A stretch of 64,000 nucleotides of DNA from Stutzerimonas stutzeri (GTDB lineage: Bacteria; Pseudomonadota; Gammaproteobacteria; Pseudomonadales; Pseudomonadaceae): the NCBI GenBank assembly GCA_019056435.1, contig CP077641.1:2914001-2978000 (forward strand), read 5' to 3'. The number at the start of each line of letters is the position of its first letter. Position 1 is the first letter of the stretch. Of the stretch, positions 27,001-37,416 are shown one piece after another. Under the pieces are notes generated by a model. That model worked only from the letters and a program-made list of their open reading frames with translations. It was not told the origin of the DNA and did not search any database. The position numbers were made by a program, and so were the translations under genes.

Positions 27001-28856
27001 TGATGTCCGAGACGCTGCAGCTGGTCGCCGCCTTCAACCACATGCACATCTTCATCGACCCCAATCCGGACGCAGCGCGCAGCTTCGTCGAGCGCAAGCG
27101 CCTGTTCGACCTGCCGCGCTCGGCCTGGACCGACTACGACGCCTCGCTGATCTCCGAAGGGGGCGGGGTATTCCCGCGCTCGGCAAAGCGCATCGCGATC
27201 ACCCCGCAGATGAAGGAACGCTTCGATATCGAGGCCGATTATCTGACGCCGGCCGAACTGATTCATGCGCTGCTCAAGGCGCCGGTGGATCTGCTCTGGA
27301 ACGGCGGCATCGGCACCTATGTGAAGAGCACTGCCGAAAGCCACGCGGACGTCGGCGACAAGGCCAACGACGTGCTGCGCGTGAACGGCAACGAGCTGCG
27401 TGCGAAGGTCATCGGGGAGGGCGGCAACCTGGGCATCACCCAGCTCGGCCGGGTCGAATACTGCCTGCATGGTGGCGCGGCGAATACCGACTTCATCGAT
27501 AATGCTGGCGGCGTGAACTGCTCGGACCATGAGGTCAATATCAAGATCCTGCTCAACGAGATCGTGAGCGCAGGGGACATGACCGGAAAGCAGCGCGACC
27601 AGTTGTTGTTCGACATGACCGATGCGGTGGCCGATCTGGTGCTGCACGACAACTACAAGCAGACCCAGGCCCTGTCCCAGGCCGAGCACCGCGCTCGCGA
27701 AGGCAGCGGGGAATACAAGCGTCTGATCAGCTCGCTCGAGTCGGTCGGCCTGCTCGACCGTGCGCTCGAGTTCCTGCCCAGTGACGAGGCCCTTGCCGAA
27801 CGCGCCCAGCTTGGCAAGGGGCTGACCCGTGCCGAACTGTCGGTGCTGATCTCCTACAGCAAGATCGAATTGAAGGAAGCGCTGCTGCAGTCGCGCGTAC
27901 CAGACGACACCTACCTCGCCCGCGAGATGGAAAGCGCATTCCCGCAGTTGCTCGCCGAGCGCTATCGGGATGCGATGCTGCAGCACCGGCTGCGCCGCGA
28001 GATCGTGAGTACGCAGATCGCGAATGACCTCATCAATAATATGGGCATCACCTTCGTCCAGCGGTTGCGTGAGGCGACCGGCCTGAGCGCGGCGAACGTG
28101 GCGGGCGCCTATGTCATCGTTCGCGACATCTTCCACCTGCCGCACTGGTTCCGGCAGATCGAGGCGCTCGACTACAAGGTGCCGGCCGAATTGCAGCTCA
28201 ACCTGATGGAGGAACTGATGCGTCTGGGTCGTCGGGCCACGCGCTGGTTCCTGCGCAACCGTCGCAACGAACTGGACGCCGCGAGGGATGTGGGGCACTT
28301 CGGGCCACGTGTCGCGGCACTCGGGCTGAAGCTGGATTCGCTGCTGCAGGGCGGCACTCGCGAGCTCTGGCAGGCACGCTATGAACGCTACACCGAGGCG
28401 GGCGTACCTGAGCTCCTGGCGCGCATGGTGGCCGGTACGAACCACCTCTACACCTTGCTACCTATCCTCGAAGCGGCCGACGAGACCGGCCAGCCGCCAG
28501 CTGACGTGGCCGCAGCCTACTTTGCGGTCGGCGGTGCTCTGGAACTGCCCTGGTACCTGCAGCAACTCACCGCGCTGCCGGTCGAGAATAACTGGCAGGG
28601 ATTGGCACGTGAGAGCTTCCGCGACGACCTCGACAGTCAGCAGCGAGCGATCACCGTGTCCGTGTTGCAGACGGGTGGGGCGCCGGAAGACCTGGATGCA
28701 CGCGTTCAGCAATGGCTGGATCAGCGCGCCTATCAGGTCGAGCGCTGGAGGCGCATGTTGGTCGAGTTGCGTGGCGCCACGAGTGTGGATTACGCCATGT
28801 ATGCAGTCGCCAGTCGCGAATTGCAGGACCTGGCGGTAGAACCCCCGCGTCAGTAA
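24009..28856 (+). CDS. gdhB: NAD-specific glutamate dehydrogenase, large type
   Basis: The 1615-residue cytoplasmic enzyme oxidises glutamate to 2-oxoglutarate and ammonium with NAD, and belongs to the 180 kDa class. A long N-terminal regulatory region (about residues 1-700) is followed by the catalytic dehydrogenase core, where the lysine-containing stretch KVARGGLRWSDREEDYRTEV sits near residue 815 and VPGGAKGGF near 847. The NAD-binding glycine motif GIGDMAGDVFGNG is near residue 983, and a C-terminal helical domain completes it. The length equals the family norm and the frame is intact. It is monocistronic and ends at a strong terminator. Confidence 0.96.
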   Translation: MAFFTAASKADFQQQLQVALAQHVDEKLLPQVGLFAEQFFGIVALPELTQRRMTDLVGSTLASWRLLERFDPGSPEVHVFNPDYEKHGWQSTHSVVEVLHPDMPFLVDSVRMELTRRGYAIHTLQNSVLQVRRDAEGSLIELLPKGSASDDSTAESLIFVEIDRCASAAALRELEQSLQGVLAEVRLAVNDFPAMKAKAEEHHARLAALQQDDDPQLAEIQDFMRWLADDHFTFLGYEEFTVVDQGDGGRIIYDESSLLGLSRTLRTGLDEDDQLIMPPALAYLREPLLLSFAKAATPSRVHRPAYPDFVSIREFDEQGRVSRECRFLGLFTSSVYTQSVRRIPYIRSKVAEVVKRSNFDDSAHLAKELTQVLEVLPRDELFQMTLDQLFNTAIAIVQIQERNKLRLFLRTDPYGRFCYCLAYVPRDSYSTETRLRIQQVLMDRLEASGCEFSTYFSESVLIRVQFLLRLDPNKQVQFDPVQLENEVVQACRTWQDDYSNVVVERFGEARGTGILSDFPKGFPAGYRERFTPQSAAVDMQHLMSLSEDRPLVMSFYQPMTAVENRLHCKLYHMNTPLPLSDMLPILENLGLRVLGEFPFHMRHKDGREYWIHDFAFTYAEGLEIDLMEINEPLQDAFIAIHNGLAENDAFNRLVLTAGLTWREVALLRAYGRYLKQIRMGFDLGYIASALLNHTDIARELVRLFKTRFYLARKLGEEDLADKQTRLEQAIITALDDVAVLNEDRILRRYLALIKATLRTNFYQTDANGKVKGYFSFKLDPRSIPEMPRPAPKFEIFVYSPRVEGVHLRGGKVARGGLRWSDREEDYRTEVLGLVKAQQVKNAIIVPGGAKGGFVPRRLPTSGSRDEILAEGIACYRIFISGLLDITDNLKDGQVVPPANVLRYDEDDPYLVVAADKGTATFSDIANGIAAEYDFWLGDAFASGGSAGYDHKKMGITAKGAWVSVQRHFRERGIDVQRDTISVIGIGDMAGDVFGNGLLMSETLQLVAAFNHMHIFIDPNPDAARSFVERKRLFDLPRSAWTDYDASLISEGGGVFPRSAKRIAITPQMKERFDIEADYLTPAELIHALLKAPVDLLWNGGIGTYVKSTAESHADVGDKANDVLRVNGNELRAKVIGEGGNLGITQLGRVEYCLHGGAANTDFIDNAGGVNCSDHEVNIKILLNEIVSAGDMTGKQRDQLLFDMTDAVADLVLHDNYKQTQALSQAEHRAREGSGEYKRLISSLESVGLLDRALEFLPSDEALAERAQLGKGLTRAELSVLISYSKIELKEALLQSRVPDDTYLAREMESAFPQLLAERYRDAMLQHRLRREIVSTQIANDLINNMGITFVQRLREATGLSAANVAGAYVIVRDIFHLPHWFRQIEALDYKVPAELQLNLMEELMRLGRRATRWFLRNRRNELDAARDVGHFGPRVAALGLKLDSLLQGGTRELWQARYERYTEAGVPELLARMVAGTNHLYTLLPILEAADETGQPPADVAAAYFAVGGALELPWYLQQLTALPVENNWQGLARESFRDDLDSQQRAITVSVLQTGGAPEDLDARVQQWLDQRAYQVERWRRMLVELRGATSVDYAMYAVASRELQDLAVEPPRQ

Positions 28857-28890
28857 GGCCGAACGGCCGACCCGACCGGGATCGAAACGC

Positions 28891-28924
28891 AAAACGCCGG
28901 GGCCCATGCCCCGGCGTTTTGTTT
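28891..28924 (+). terminator. Terminator of gdhB
   Basis: The stem AAAACGCCGGGGC...GCCCCGGCGTTTT has a short loop and a T-rich end. The symmetry means it may also stop transcription from the gene on the other side. Confidence 0.85.
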
Positions 28925-28969
28925 TCCACGCGGTAGAGCTCGCTCGCGATCCCTGACGCGACGGCGGGA

Positions 28970-29892
28970 TCAGTTAAGCGATTCGGCCTGATGGCCCAGG
29001 CGAAAGCGGGTGATCTGCGGAAGGTCCCGCATGTAGAGGATCATGTCGGGCGCCCCTGCGAACTTCAGACCTTCGCCGAGGGCGTTGGCGGCAGGGTCAC
29101 GCTTGTCCAGGAGCAGCAGTTCCGAGTTGCTCGCATTGCGTAGCAGCGTGAGGCGAGCGTAGGGGATTCTGGATTCGAGCAGCAGGCTCATGAAGGCGCG
29201 GTCGCTCCAGGCCTGTGCGGGCATGGTAACGGCGTGATATCCCTCATCCAGCGCTTGCAGCCCGGCCGCGTCGAGGCGGTAGTCGGTCAGCTCGCAAGGC
29301 AACTGCACATCGAGCCCTCTGAGGCGCGCATAGGCCACTGCGCAGGCAAAGGCTTCGGAATGGTGCTCGCCTGACCAATAGAGCCGTTCACCCAGCCAAC
29401 TGGCCTGGCGCAGCTCGATGGCGACGTTGCGCTGGAAGCCTGGCAGTGCGGTGCTCAAGGTACGGACGAAATCCTTGTAACTGATGACGCGCAACTGGCG
29501 GCAGGCCGGCGTCGCGGCATAGGCTTCGAAGGTGGGGTAGAGTTTGCCGTCGACGCTCTGTCCGCCGAGGCCGTCGATCTGGCGCAGGTCCAGCGCCGGG
29601 TAGATGCTGACTTCCTTGCGTACTAGGCGTGTCAGCGCCGCGTGGGCCCTGGCCTTGTCCTCCTGAACCGGTCCCGAGAGCGCGCCTCGTGGCAGATCGA
29701 CGAATTTCTGCAGGCTGGGACCATCCTGCCAGAAGATGCTTGGCGCGGGCTCTTCGAGCGGTGCGAAAGGAGTCGCACCTGGCTCGCATGATCGAGGAGC
29801 TGCCGGGGCACTTTGCCGCTCAGGCCCAGGCGCTGGACGAACTTGGAGATACGGGAGGTCACGGTCGGCATCGACTCTGGCAGGCTCATCAT
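28970..29892 (-). CDS. DUF6685-like hypothetical protein (frameshift)
   Basis: After correction this gene codes for about 307 residues, beginning MMSLPESMPTVTSRISKFVQ at 29892 (ATG codons at 29892 and 29889). The second half, for example RVISYKDFVRTLSTALPGFQ and EHHSEAFACAVAYARLRG, is uninterrupted and resembles a Pseudomonas family of unknown function. The frame breaks near 29766-29768: adding one T to the minus-strand CTTTCG joins HASQVRLL to FAPLEEPAPSIFW. No membrane segment or catalytic motif is evident. It is divergent from the DUF2835 gene. Confidence 0.65.
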
Positions 29893-30050
29893 CACGGATG
29901 AACTCGTTGGACTACGGTCGGAGTGTGGCAGAGCCGGACAGCCGACGCACAGGCTTTACCTGACCTTTTCGAGTCGGAATGCGCCATGGACGCATCCTCG
30001 ACGCTACGCAGGGGTGGCAAAATCGACGCACTGATCATTGAGGAGCCTCC

Positions 30051-30269
30051 ATGCCGAACCTCGTACTGGATATCGCATTGCCTGCCGACAGGCTGTTGGC
30101 CGTCTATCAAGGGCGCGCTAATCGTATCCTGATCAAGAGCCGCGAGGGCACCAGTGTCAGCCTGCCGGCTCATCATCTGCGCCCGTTTCTGACCTCTGCT
30201 GGCGTTTTTGGTTCATTCGAGCTGCAGTTCGCCGATGGCCGGCTCGTCAGTCTGCGTCGTCTGGAGTGA
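30051..30269 (+). CDS. DUF2835 family protein
   Basis: The 72-residue protein matches the DUF2835 family ([39 protein letters not shown]), which is small, soluble and found upstream of pyrD in Pseudomonas. GAGGAGCCTCC precedes the ATG. Its function is unknown. Confidence 0.85.
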   Translation: MPNLVLDIALPADRLLAVYQGRANRILIKSREGTSVSLPAHHLRPFLTSAGVFGSFELQFADGRLVSLRRLE

Positions 30270-30366
30270 GTCGGAGGCGCACCGCACAGGCCGCACGGTT
30301 GCCCGCTTGATCGTCGCCCGGCCTGCTATACTCCCGCGCCACCCTTCCTCAGGAACTCGGTTTCGT

Positions 30367-31406
30367 ATGTATCACCTGGCCCGCCAGCTGCTGTTCAAGT
30401 TCACGCCCGAGACGTCCCATGAGCTGTCGCTGGACCTTATCGGGGCTGGCGGTCGGCTCGGGCTTAACGCCATGCTGAACAAGGCGCCGGCATCGTTGCC
30501 GGTGCGAGTCATGGGGCTTGATTTCCCCAACCCTGTCGGCCTGGCGGCAGGATTGGACAAGAACGGCGAGGCGATTCACGGTCTGTCGCAATTGGGTTTC
30601 GGTTTCGTCGAGGTTGGCACCGTGACCCCACGTCCCCAGCCAGGCAATCCGAAACCTCGGATCTTTCGTCTGCCTGAAGCCGAGGCGATCATCAATCGCA
30701 TGGGCTTCAACAATCATGGCGTCGATGCGCTGCTGGAACGGGTCGATGCGGCCCGCTTCAAGGGCGTGCTCGGCATCAACATCGGCAAGAATTTCGATAC
30801 GCCGGTCGAGCGGGCCGTTGACGATTATCTGCTGGGGCTGGAGAAGGTCTATCACCAGGCGAGCTACGTGACCGTCAACGTCAGTTCGCCGAATACGCCT
30901 GGGCTTCGCAGTTTGCAGTTCGGCGATCAGCTCAAGCAATTGCTGGACGCGCTTCGCCTGCGGCGTGAGGACCTCGAGGTGCTGCACGGCAAGCGCGTCC
31001 CGCTGGCGATCAAGATCGCACCTGACATGACTGACGAGGAAATCGTGCTGGTCGGCCAGGCAGTGCTGGAGGCCGGCATGGATGCGATCATCGCGACCAA
31101 TACAACACTGGGACGCGAGGGTGTGGCCGGGCTGGCACATGCCGATGAGGCGGGTGGGCTCTCCGGCGCTCCGGTTCGTGAAAAGAGCACCCATACCGTG
31201 AAGGTTCTGGCCGAGACGCTGCGCGGGCGGTTGCCGATCATTGCCGTGGGGGGATTACCGAAGGCCGCCATGCGGCCGAAAAGATCGAAGCCGGGGCCAG
31301 CCTGGTGCAGCTCTATACGGGGTTCATCTACAAGGGACCGGCGTTGATACGTGAGGCTGTGGACGCCATTGCGGCGCTGGCGCCGCGGAAGCAGGAGAGT
31401 CACTGA
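30367..31406 (+). CDS. pyrD: Dihydroorotate dehydrogenase (quinone), frameshift
   Basis: The class 2, membrane-associated enzyme passes electrons from dihydroorotate to quinone in pyrimidine synthesis. FMN-site motifs are clear: [52 protein letters not shown] with the catalytic serine, and IATNTT. The frame breaks in the G run at 31248-31253, where one G is missing. With it restored, [20 protein letters not shown] and the C-terminus to 31406 follow, giving 346 residues. PyrD is normally essential for prototrophy, so a sequencing error is the likely cause. Confidence 0.93.
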
Positions 31407-31415
31407 TTGCCCGGT

Positions 31416-31436
31416 GGGGCTCCCGTTGGGAGCCCC
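31416..31436. terminator. Possible bidirectional hairpin between pyrD and rmf
   Basis: A nine-pair stem, GGGGCTCCC-GTT-GGGAGCCCC, lies between the convergent genes pyrD and rmf. It has no T tract on either side, so intrinsic termination is uncertain. Confidence 0.35.
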
Positions 31437-31494
31437 TGGGCTTCAAGCCCGCCGCCCGGGTGGGGCGTGCCAGTCGAAGTCGGTAGATGCTGTG

Positions 31495-31710
31495 TTAGCC
31501 GACCGCGTGAAGTTCGTTGAGTCTATGAATACCGGCGGTGCCGGTCAGACCATCCCAGTTGTCGCCGCGACCCTCCCGCCAGCCGTTCATCCAGGCCTGG
31601 CGCACTTCGGTATGGGAAAAGGGACATAGATCGCGAGATTTGCCTTGAATGCCATGCTGATAACCGCGCAAGAATGCTCGTTCCATCGGATCACGCTTGA
31701 GTCTTCTCAT
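31495..31710 (-). CDS. rmf: Ribosome modulation factor
   Basis: The 71-residue basic protein drives 70S ribosomes into inactive 100S dimers in stationary phase. The sequence MRRLKRDPMERAFLRGYQHG followed by GKSRDLCPF and WMNGWREGRGDNW is characteristic. It is monocistronic and convergent with pyrD. Confidence 0.95.
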   Translation of the reverse strand: MRRLKRDPMERAFLRGYQHGIQGKSRDLCPFSHTEVRQAWMNGWREGRGDNWDGLTGTAGIHRLNELHAVG

Positions 31711-32061
31711 TGGGTATTGCCCTCAGTGGTTGACTGGTGTTCCTGTGACCTCAAGGCGAGGTCGGAGGCAGGTAGACTGCCGACGAACCCCGCTGCCGGC
31801 GTGGCGGGGTTCTACCGTGCGTCGTTGCGACGTCGGCCTGAGTCGAGTTCTAACGCAATGGGTTCGAGGCGGGAATGATCGTTTTGTAATAAGCAGGTAA
31901 TAAAACCATGCTCAGGCCCATAAGCCTGGCGATGTCTGCCCTGACAGCGGCCCGCAAACGCACCGAGCGCCTGGCGCCGACACTTTTCACGCTTCCTGGT
32001 TCGAACCGGCGAAGCCGGTCCGTGAACGACTTTGCCGACCGACCACACATCTGGATTTGCC
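31711..32061. other. Divergent intergenic region between rmf and rlmL
   Basis: The 351 bp gap holds the presumed promoters of rmf (minus) and rlmL (plus). I see no ORF with a plausible ribosome site, no repeat unit and no clear RNA gene. Confidence 0.5.
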
Positions 32062-34235
32062 ATGACTGACCACCACGAACTTATTCTGACCTGCCCCAAG
32101 GGGCTCGAAGGCCTGTTGCTCGACGAGGCTGTGGGGCTTGGGCTCGAGGAGGCGCGCGAGCAGACCGCCGCCATTCGTGGGACGGGTTCGATGGAGGTGG
32201 CGTACCGGTTGTGCCTGTGGTCGCGTCTGGCCAATCGTGTCTTGCTCGTACTGCATCGTTTCGCCACGACAAACGCCGAGACGCTCTACGACGGGGTGCG
32301 TGCCGTTGATTGGGCCGAGCATCTCCTGCCCAGCGGCAGCCTGGCGGTGGAGTTCAGCGGGCATGGTTCCGGCATCGACAACAGTCACTTCGGTGCGCTC
32401 AAGGTGAAGGACGCCATCGTCGATGGACTACGTACCGCATCGGGTGAGCGACCCAGCGTCGACAAGCTCAATCCGGACGTTCGGGTGCATTTGCGGCTCG
32501 ATCGTGGTCAGGCGGTGCTGTCGCTGGACCTATCGGGTCACAGCCTTCATCAGCGTGGCTACCGGCTGCAGCAGGGGCTGCGCCGCTCAAGGAAAACCTC
32601 GCCGCCGCGGTGCTGATCCGTGCGGGATGGCCTCGCATTGCGGCAGAAGGCGGTGCCTTGGCCGACCCGATGTGCGGCGTGGGCACCTTTCTGGTCGAAG
32701 CGGCGATGATGGCGGCCGATATCGCACCGAACCTGAAGCGTGAGCGTTGGGGCTTTTCCGCCTGGTTGGGACACGTCCCGGCAATCTGGACCCGCGTGCT
32801 CGAACAGGCGCAGCTGCGCGCGCGCGAGGGCCTGGCGAAGCCTCCCCTGTGGATTCGCGGATACGAGGCCGACCCGCGGCTGATACAGCCAGCACGCAAC
32901 AACGTCGAGCGGGCAGGGCTCGGACACTGGATACGGATCTACCAGGGCGACGTAGCGACATTCGAGCCGCGTACCGACCGGAACCAGAAGGGCTTGGTCG
33001 TCTGCAATCCGCCTTATGGAGAGCGGCTCGGGGACGAGGCCAGCCTCGTCTATCTCTACCAGAACCTCGGCGAGCGCCTGCGCCAGGCCTGTCTTGGATG
33101 GGAAGCGGCCGTACTGACCTCGGCGCCGGAGTTGGGCAAGCGAATGGGCATTCGCAGCCACAAGCAGTATGCGTTCTGGAACGGTGCGCTGGCGTGCAAG
33201 CTTTTGCTGATCAAGGTCGTGCCTGAGCAGTTCGTTACGGGGCAGCGCAATGCCTCACGGCCGGTCGATGCGGACGACGTCGTCGAGCCGGCGCGTCTGA
33301 GCGAGGGCGGGCAGATGTTTGCCAATCGTTTGCAGAAAAACCTGCGGCAGCTGGGCAAATGGGCCCGTAAACAAGGTATCGAGTGCTACCGTCTATACGA
33401 TGCTGACATGCCCGAATATGCGTTGGCGGTGGACATCTACGGCGACTGGGTGCATGTGCAGGAATATGCGCCGCCTCGCTCGGTGGACCCCGACAAGGCG
33501 CAGACGAGATTGCTGGACGCGCTTGCCGCCATTCCGCCTGCGCTGGGCATCGGCCGCGATCGTGTAGTGATCAAGCGACGCGAGCGTCAGAGCGGGACGC
33601 GGCAGTACGAGCGGCAGGCCAGCGAAGGGGCCTTCCTCGAGGTGAAGGAAGGCGACGTCCGGCTTCTGGTCAACCTCACCGACTACCTCGACACGGGCCT
33701 GTTCCTTGATCACCGTCCGATGCGCTTGCGCATTGCCCGGGAAGTCGCCGGCAAGCGCTTCCTCAACCTGTTCTGCTATACCGCCACCGCAACCGTGCAT
33801 GCGGCCAAGGCCGGGGCACGCAGCACCACCAGCGTGGACCTGTCGAAGACCTACCTTGACTGGGCGCGGCGCAATCTGGCGCTCAACGGCCTGTCCGAGC
33901 GCCAGCGTTTGGAGCAGGGAGACGTCATGGCCTGGCTGGAAGCGGACCGCGGTGAATATGACCTGATCTTCATCGACCCGCCGACCTTCTCCAACTCAAA
34001 ACGGATGGAAGGGGTGTTCGATATCCAGCGTGATCACGTGGCGTTACTGGACCTGGCAATGGCGCGCCTGGCGGCGGGCGGCACCTTGTACTTCTCCAAC
34101 AATTTCCGAAAGTTCGTGCTGGATACCGGGCTCTCCGAGCGTTATGCCGTCGAGGACATCAGCGCCGCGACACTGGACGAGGACTTCCGACGCAACCCGA
34201 AGATCCATCGCGCCTGGAAGATCCAGGCGCGATAG
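32062..34235 (+). CDS. rlmL: Bifunctional 23S rRNA methyltransferase RlmKL, frameshift
   Basis: The fused enzyme methylates G2445 (RlmL, N-terminal) and G2069 (RlmK, C-terminal) of 23S rRNA. An N-terminal THUMP region is followed by the first methyltransferase (DPMCGVGTFLVEAA, then VCNPPYGERL, the NPPY motif). The C-terminal domain has NLFCYTATATVHAAKAGA and FIDPPTFSNSKR. The start at 32062 is MTDHHELILTCPKG. The frame breaks at 32574-32577, where a G is missing; restoring it links RLQQGAAPLKENLAAAVLIR and gives 724 residues, the usual length. Confidence 0.93.
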
Positions 34236-34251
34236 GAGTGGCGCGGCCCGC

Positions 34252-35712
34252 TCAGCGCTGGGCCGTGCTCTGTTTGGGGCGGTTGTACAGGCTCACCAGC
34301 ACCTGATCCAGCACTGACGAAGCGCCCCAGGGGCGCGGATGATTGAGGATGGCAACCACGGCCCAGGAATTGCCATCGCCGTCTCGGCTGTAGCCTGCTA
34401 TTGCCCGTACCGTGTTCAAAGTGCCTGTCTTGATGTGCGCCTTGCCGGCGACGCCGGTATTGCGCAGGCGTTTGCGCATGGTGCCGTCGACCGCGGCCAG
34501 TGGCATCGATGAAATGAACTCTGCTGCATAGGGGCTGCGCCAGGCGGCTTGCAACAGAGAGGCCATTTCACGCGCGCTGATGCGTTCGGCACGCGATAGG
34601 CCTGAGCCATTTTCCATCACCAGATGAGGGGAGATGATGCCCTTTTTGGCCAGCCACTGGCGGACGACGCGCTGTGCTGCCTGGGCGTCGTCCCGGTCCG
34701 TCTCGCTGCGCATTGCGGCCCCAAGGCTGAGGAACAGCTGCCGCGCCATGGTGTTGTTGCTGTACTTGTTGATGTCGCGAATGATCTCGACCAGATCGGG
34801 CGAATAGGCGCGGGCAATCATCCTCGCGTCGTCTGGCACTGGTGCGACCCTATCGCCGCCGAGGATGCTGCCGCCAAGCTCCGCCCAGATCGCACGCACC
34901 GCCCCGGCGGCGTAACGCTGATGATCGAGCAGCGCGAGGTAGCTCTGGCCGCTGCACCCGGCAGCCAGCTTGCCGGTCGCAACGACTGTCACGCTGCCGT
35001 CCTCATTCTCGATCGGGTTGTAGCGTACGTCAGGCCAGCCGGGGCACTTAGCTCGGGGCAGGGCCTGGATGCGGTTGTCGATACGCACCGTGGCGATCGG
35101 CGGTTCAACCAGCACCTGGACGTCGCCGCCCTCGTTGCGCGCGATGAAGCGTAGCGCTTTCAGGTTGACCAGCAACGAATCGGGGCCGACCAGAAAGGGT
35201 TTGTTCCTGTCGTTGCCGTCATCATCAAACACGGGCAGGTTTGGCTGAACGAAATGGCTGCGATCGAGCACCAGGTCGCCCGTGACGGTTTTGACACCAT
35301 TGGCACGCAGGTCTCGGAGCAGCAACCAGAGCTTCTCCATGTTGAGCTTGGGGTCGCCGCCGCCCTTGAGGTACAGATTGCCATTCAGCGTGCCATTTTC
35401 TACTGGGCCATCGGCGTAGAACTCGGTTTTCCATTGATAGTTGGGGCCAAGCAATTCGAGCGCGGCGTAGGTCGTGACCAGCTTCATCGTCGAGGCCGGG
35501 TTTACCGAGACATCGGCATTGACGAAGGTCGGCACGCCATCTCCGTTGAGTGGCAGCATCACCAGGGACAGCGCACTGCTTTCTATTTTGTTGGCCTTCA
35601 GCGCTTCCATCACCCGCGGCGGCAGCGTCTGGTTGACCGTGGCGGCCACGGCTGGAAGGGCCAGGGGCAGCGCCAGCGTGAGCGCGGCCAGGCGGTGAAT
35701 CAACTTTCGCAA
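34252..35712 (-). CDS. dacB: D-alanyl-D-alanine carboxypeptidase/endopeptidase (PBP4 type)
   Basis: The 486-residue periplasmic S13-family enzyme trims peptidoglycan peptides. A signal peptide (LIHRLAALTLALPLALPAVAA) precedes the SxxK motif in PASTMKL near residue 70, SxN in KYSNNTMARQ and KTG in HIKTGTLN near the C-terminus. The best start is the TTG at 35712, with GGAG seven bases upstream; there is no suitable ATG. It converges on rlmL with a 16 bp gap. Confidence 0.92.
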   Translation of the reverse strand: MRKLIHRLAALTLALPLALPAVAATVNQTLPPRVMEALKANKIESSALSLVMLPLNGDGVPTFVNADVSVNPASTMKLVTTYAALELLGPNYQWKTEFYADGPVENGTLNGNLYLKGGGDPKLNMEKLWLLLRDLRANGVKTVTGDLVLDRSHFVQPNLPVFDDDGNDRNKPFLVGPDSLLVNLKALRFIARNEGGDVQVLVEPPIATVRIDNRIQALPRAKCPGWPDVRYNPIENEDGSVTVVATGKLAAGCSGQSYLALLDHQRYAAGAVRAIWAELGGSILGGDRVAPVPDDARMIARAYSPDLVEIIRDINKYSNNTMARQLFLSLGAAMRSETDRDDAQAAQRVVRQWLAKKGIISPHLVMENGSGLSRAERISAREMASLLQAAWRSPYAAEFISSMPLAAVDGTMRKRLRNTGVAGKAHIKTGTLNTVRAIAGYSRDGDGNSWAVVAILNHPRPWGASSVLDQVLVSLYNRPKQSTAQR

Positions 35713-35997
35713 TGACGGGCTCCGGTGAATTGGAGCGAGGGGGCAGTGATCAGTGTGGGTGACATGGTAATTCCCTACAGCGTTCAGGGAAGGGCACGGA
35801 CTTGATCCGCTACCCAGGGTGACGTAAGTCGCACGTTGACAAGCGTAGCCGTCTGGCGCGCCTGTCTGCAAAAGGCGCGTGAGCCAAAAGCGTGCTTTCC
35901 AGACGGACAGTCATGCCAAGCCACGCTGTCATCGCGCTGCCCTTGGGTTGCTGATAGAGTGCGCGCCGTCATCCCAAGAGAAAAAGGACCGAACAAC

Positions 35998-36342
35998 ATG
36001 GCTACCAATCGCTCGCGTCGTCTGCGCAAGAAACTCTGCGTGGACGAATTCCAGGAGCTGGGCTTCGAAGTGACCCTGAGCTATCAGGAAGGCCTTGACT
36101 CGAAGGCGGTGGACGCTTTCCTGGAACGCTTCCTGAAGGACGCCATCGAGGCCAATGGTCTGGGTTACGTCGGCGGTGAGGATTACGGGTTCGTCTGCCT
36201 GGCGACTCGCGGTTCGGTCAGCGAGGAGCAGCGCAATCAGGTCGAGTCCTGGCTGAAGGGGCGCAGCGAGCTCGCTGAGTTCAATGTCAGCCCGCTGATG
36301 GACGTCTGGTATCCGGAAAACGAGATCAACGTCAAGGCGTGA
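35998..36342 (+). CDS. yggL: YggL-family 50S ribosome-binding protein
   Basis: The 114-residue protein begins MATNRSRRLRKKLCVDEFQE and contains GYVGGEDYGFV, both typical of the YggL (DUF469) family, which associates with the large ribosomal subunit. AAAAAGGA precedes the ATG at 35998. Its end overlaps the convergent FUSC gene by 11 bp. Confidence 0.9.
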   Translation: MATNRSRRLRKKLCVDEFQELGFEVTLSYQEGLDSKAVDAFLERFLKDAIEANGLGYVGGEDYGFVCLATRGSVSEEQRNQVESWLKGRSELAEFNVSPLMDVWYPENEINVKA

Positions 36343-37416
36343 CCGAATCGTTGCGGTCGGCCTCTGGCCCGGCTTTGCGCAAGGCGATCCGGGCCGCCAA
36401 TCGGCGTAGCAGGTAGACCAGCACGGTTGTCGCCACTGCCACGCCGACGCCGATGCTGGCATTGACCAGACGCAGCTGGGGCAAGCCCCAGTCCTGGGCC
36501 AGCGTTTCGGCCAGCAGGACGAAGCTCAGCGTGGTTTGCAGAACGAACAGGCCGTAGTGATGCGCCTGAAACGCTCTGCTGAGCATCACCAGGGCAGCAT
36601 AATCATCACCATCATGGGCGGGTCTGCCAGGCTATGCCCCATGTAAATCAATATGGCAGCGGCGCCGAGAATCCCCAGGCTCGCCTGGATGGCCCGCACG
36701 ACGCTGCGTTGCAGGTCCATCTGCAACGTCGTGAACACCGCCAGGGTCAGCCAGTAACCGCGCGGCAGCTCGGCGAGCGTCACGATCAGGCCACCAAACG
36801 CCGCCGCCAGTACGTAGGTCAGGGCATGCATGCGCCACTGGCGAATCGGCGTGCGCCTGGCACGGCGGCGCAAGACCTTCAACAGACTCAGCAGGCGGGG
36901 CATGTAGGGCCACATGCGCAGTCCATGCATGCCGCGTAGGCCGAACGCCAGCAGCGTGACCCAAAGCCCACCTAACGCGAACAGCATGGCAATCGCCTGT
37001 GGGTTGTTGAAGTCGCCAATGCCATGTTGGCCTTGGCCGAGACACAGACAGATCGCTAGGCCGATACCCAGCTTCCCCGCTTCGGTACCGTAGCGCTGCA
37101 GCCAGGCGAGCAGAAGGCCATAGAACGCGAACAGGCCGAGGCTCACCAGTGGATGGGTGGCCGACCAGAAACCGAGCCCTGCGCTGGCAGCCCCGAGCGC
37201 AATCAACAGCAGCATGCGCAGCATGCCGAAACGATGCAGAGGATTGGCCTTGGCAGCCTGAAAGGCCCCCACGGTGGCCCAGAGAAACCCGGGATGGCCG
37301 CTGAACAATCCCAGCAGCAGCGGAAGGGCGCAGCCCAGTCCGGCGACCATGGCGGGCCCCCAGGCGGGACGGCCCGGTTGCCAGCCAAGATACCGCCATA
37401 AGGATTTGCTGCTCAC
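36332..37416 (-). CDS. FUSC-family membrane protein (frameshift)
   Basis: After correction the product has 361 residues with about ten membrane helices in two groups, separated by a basic loop ([14 protein letters not shown]), as in fusaric-acid-resistance (FUSC/YccS) proteins. These are putative aromatic-acid exporters; the substrate is unknown. The frame breaks at 36592-36594, where a C is missing on the minus strand; restoring it changes IMLPW-stop into [20 protein letters not shown] and continues to 36332. It starts at 37416, overlapping the dgt stop by 4 bp. Confidence 0.8.

Noticed and set aside
26895..28445. Large antisense open frames opposite gdhB, thrS and others
   Set aside because: GC-rich sequence leaves long shadow frames opposite real genes. 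These show no recognised domains or starts, and the sense-strand genes are certain.
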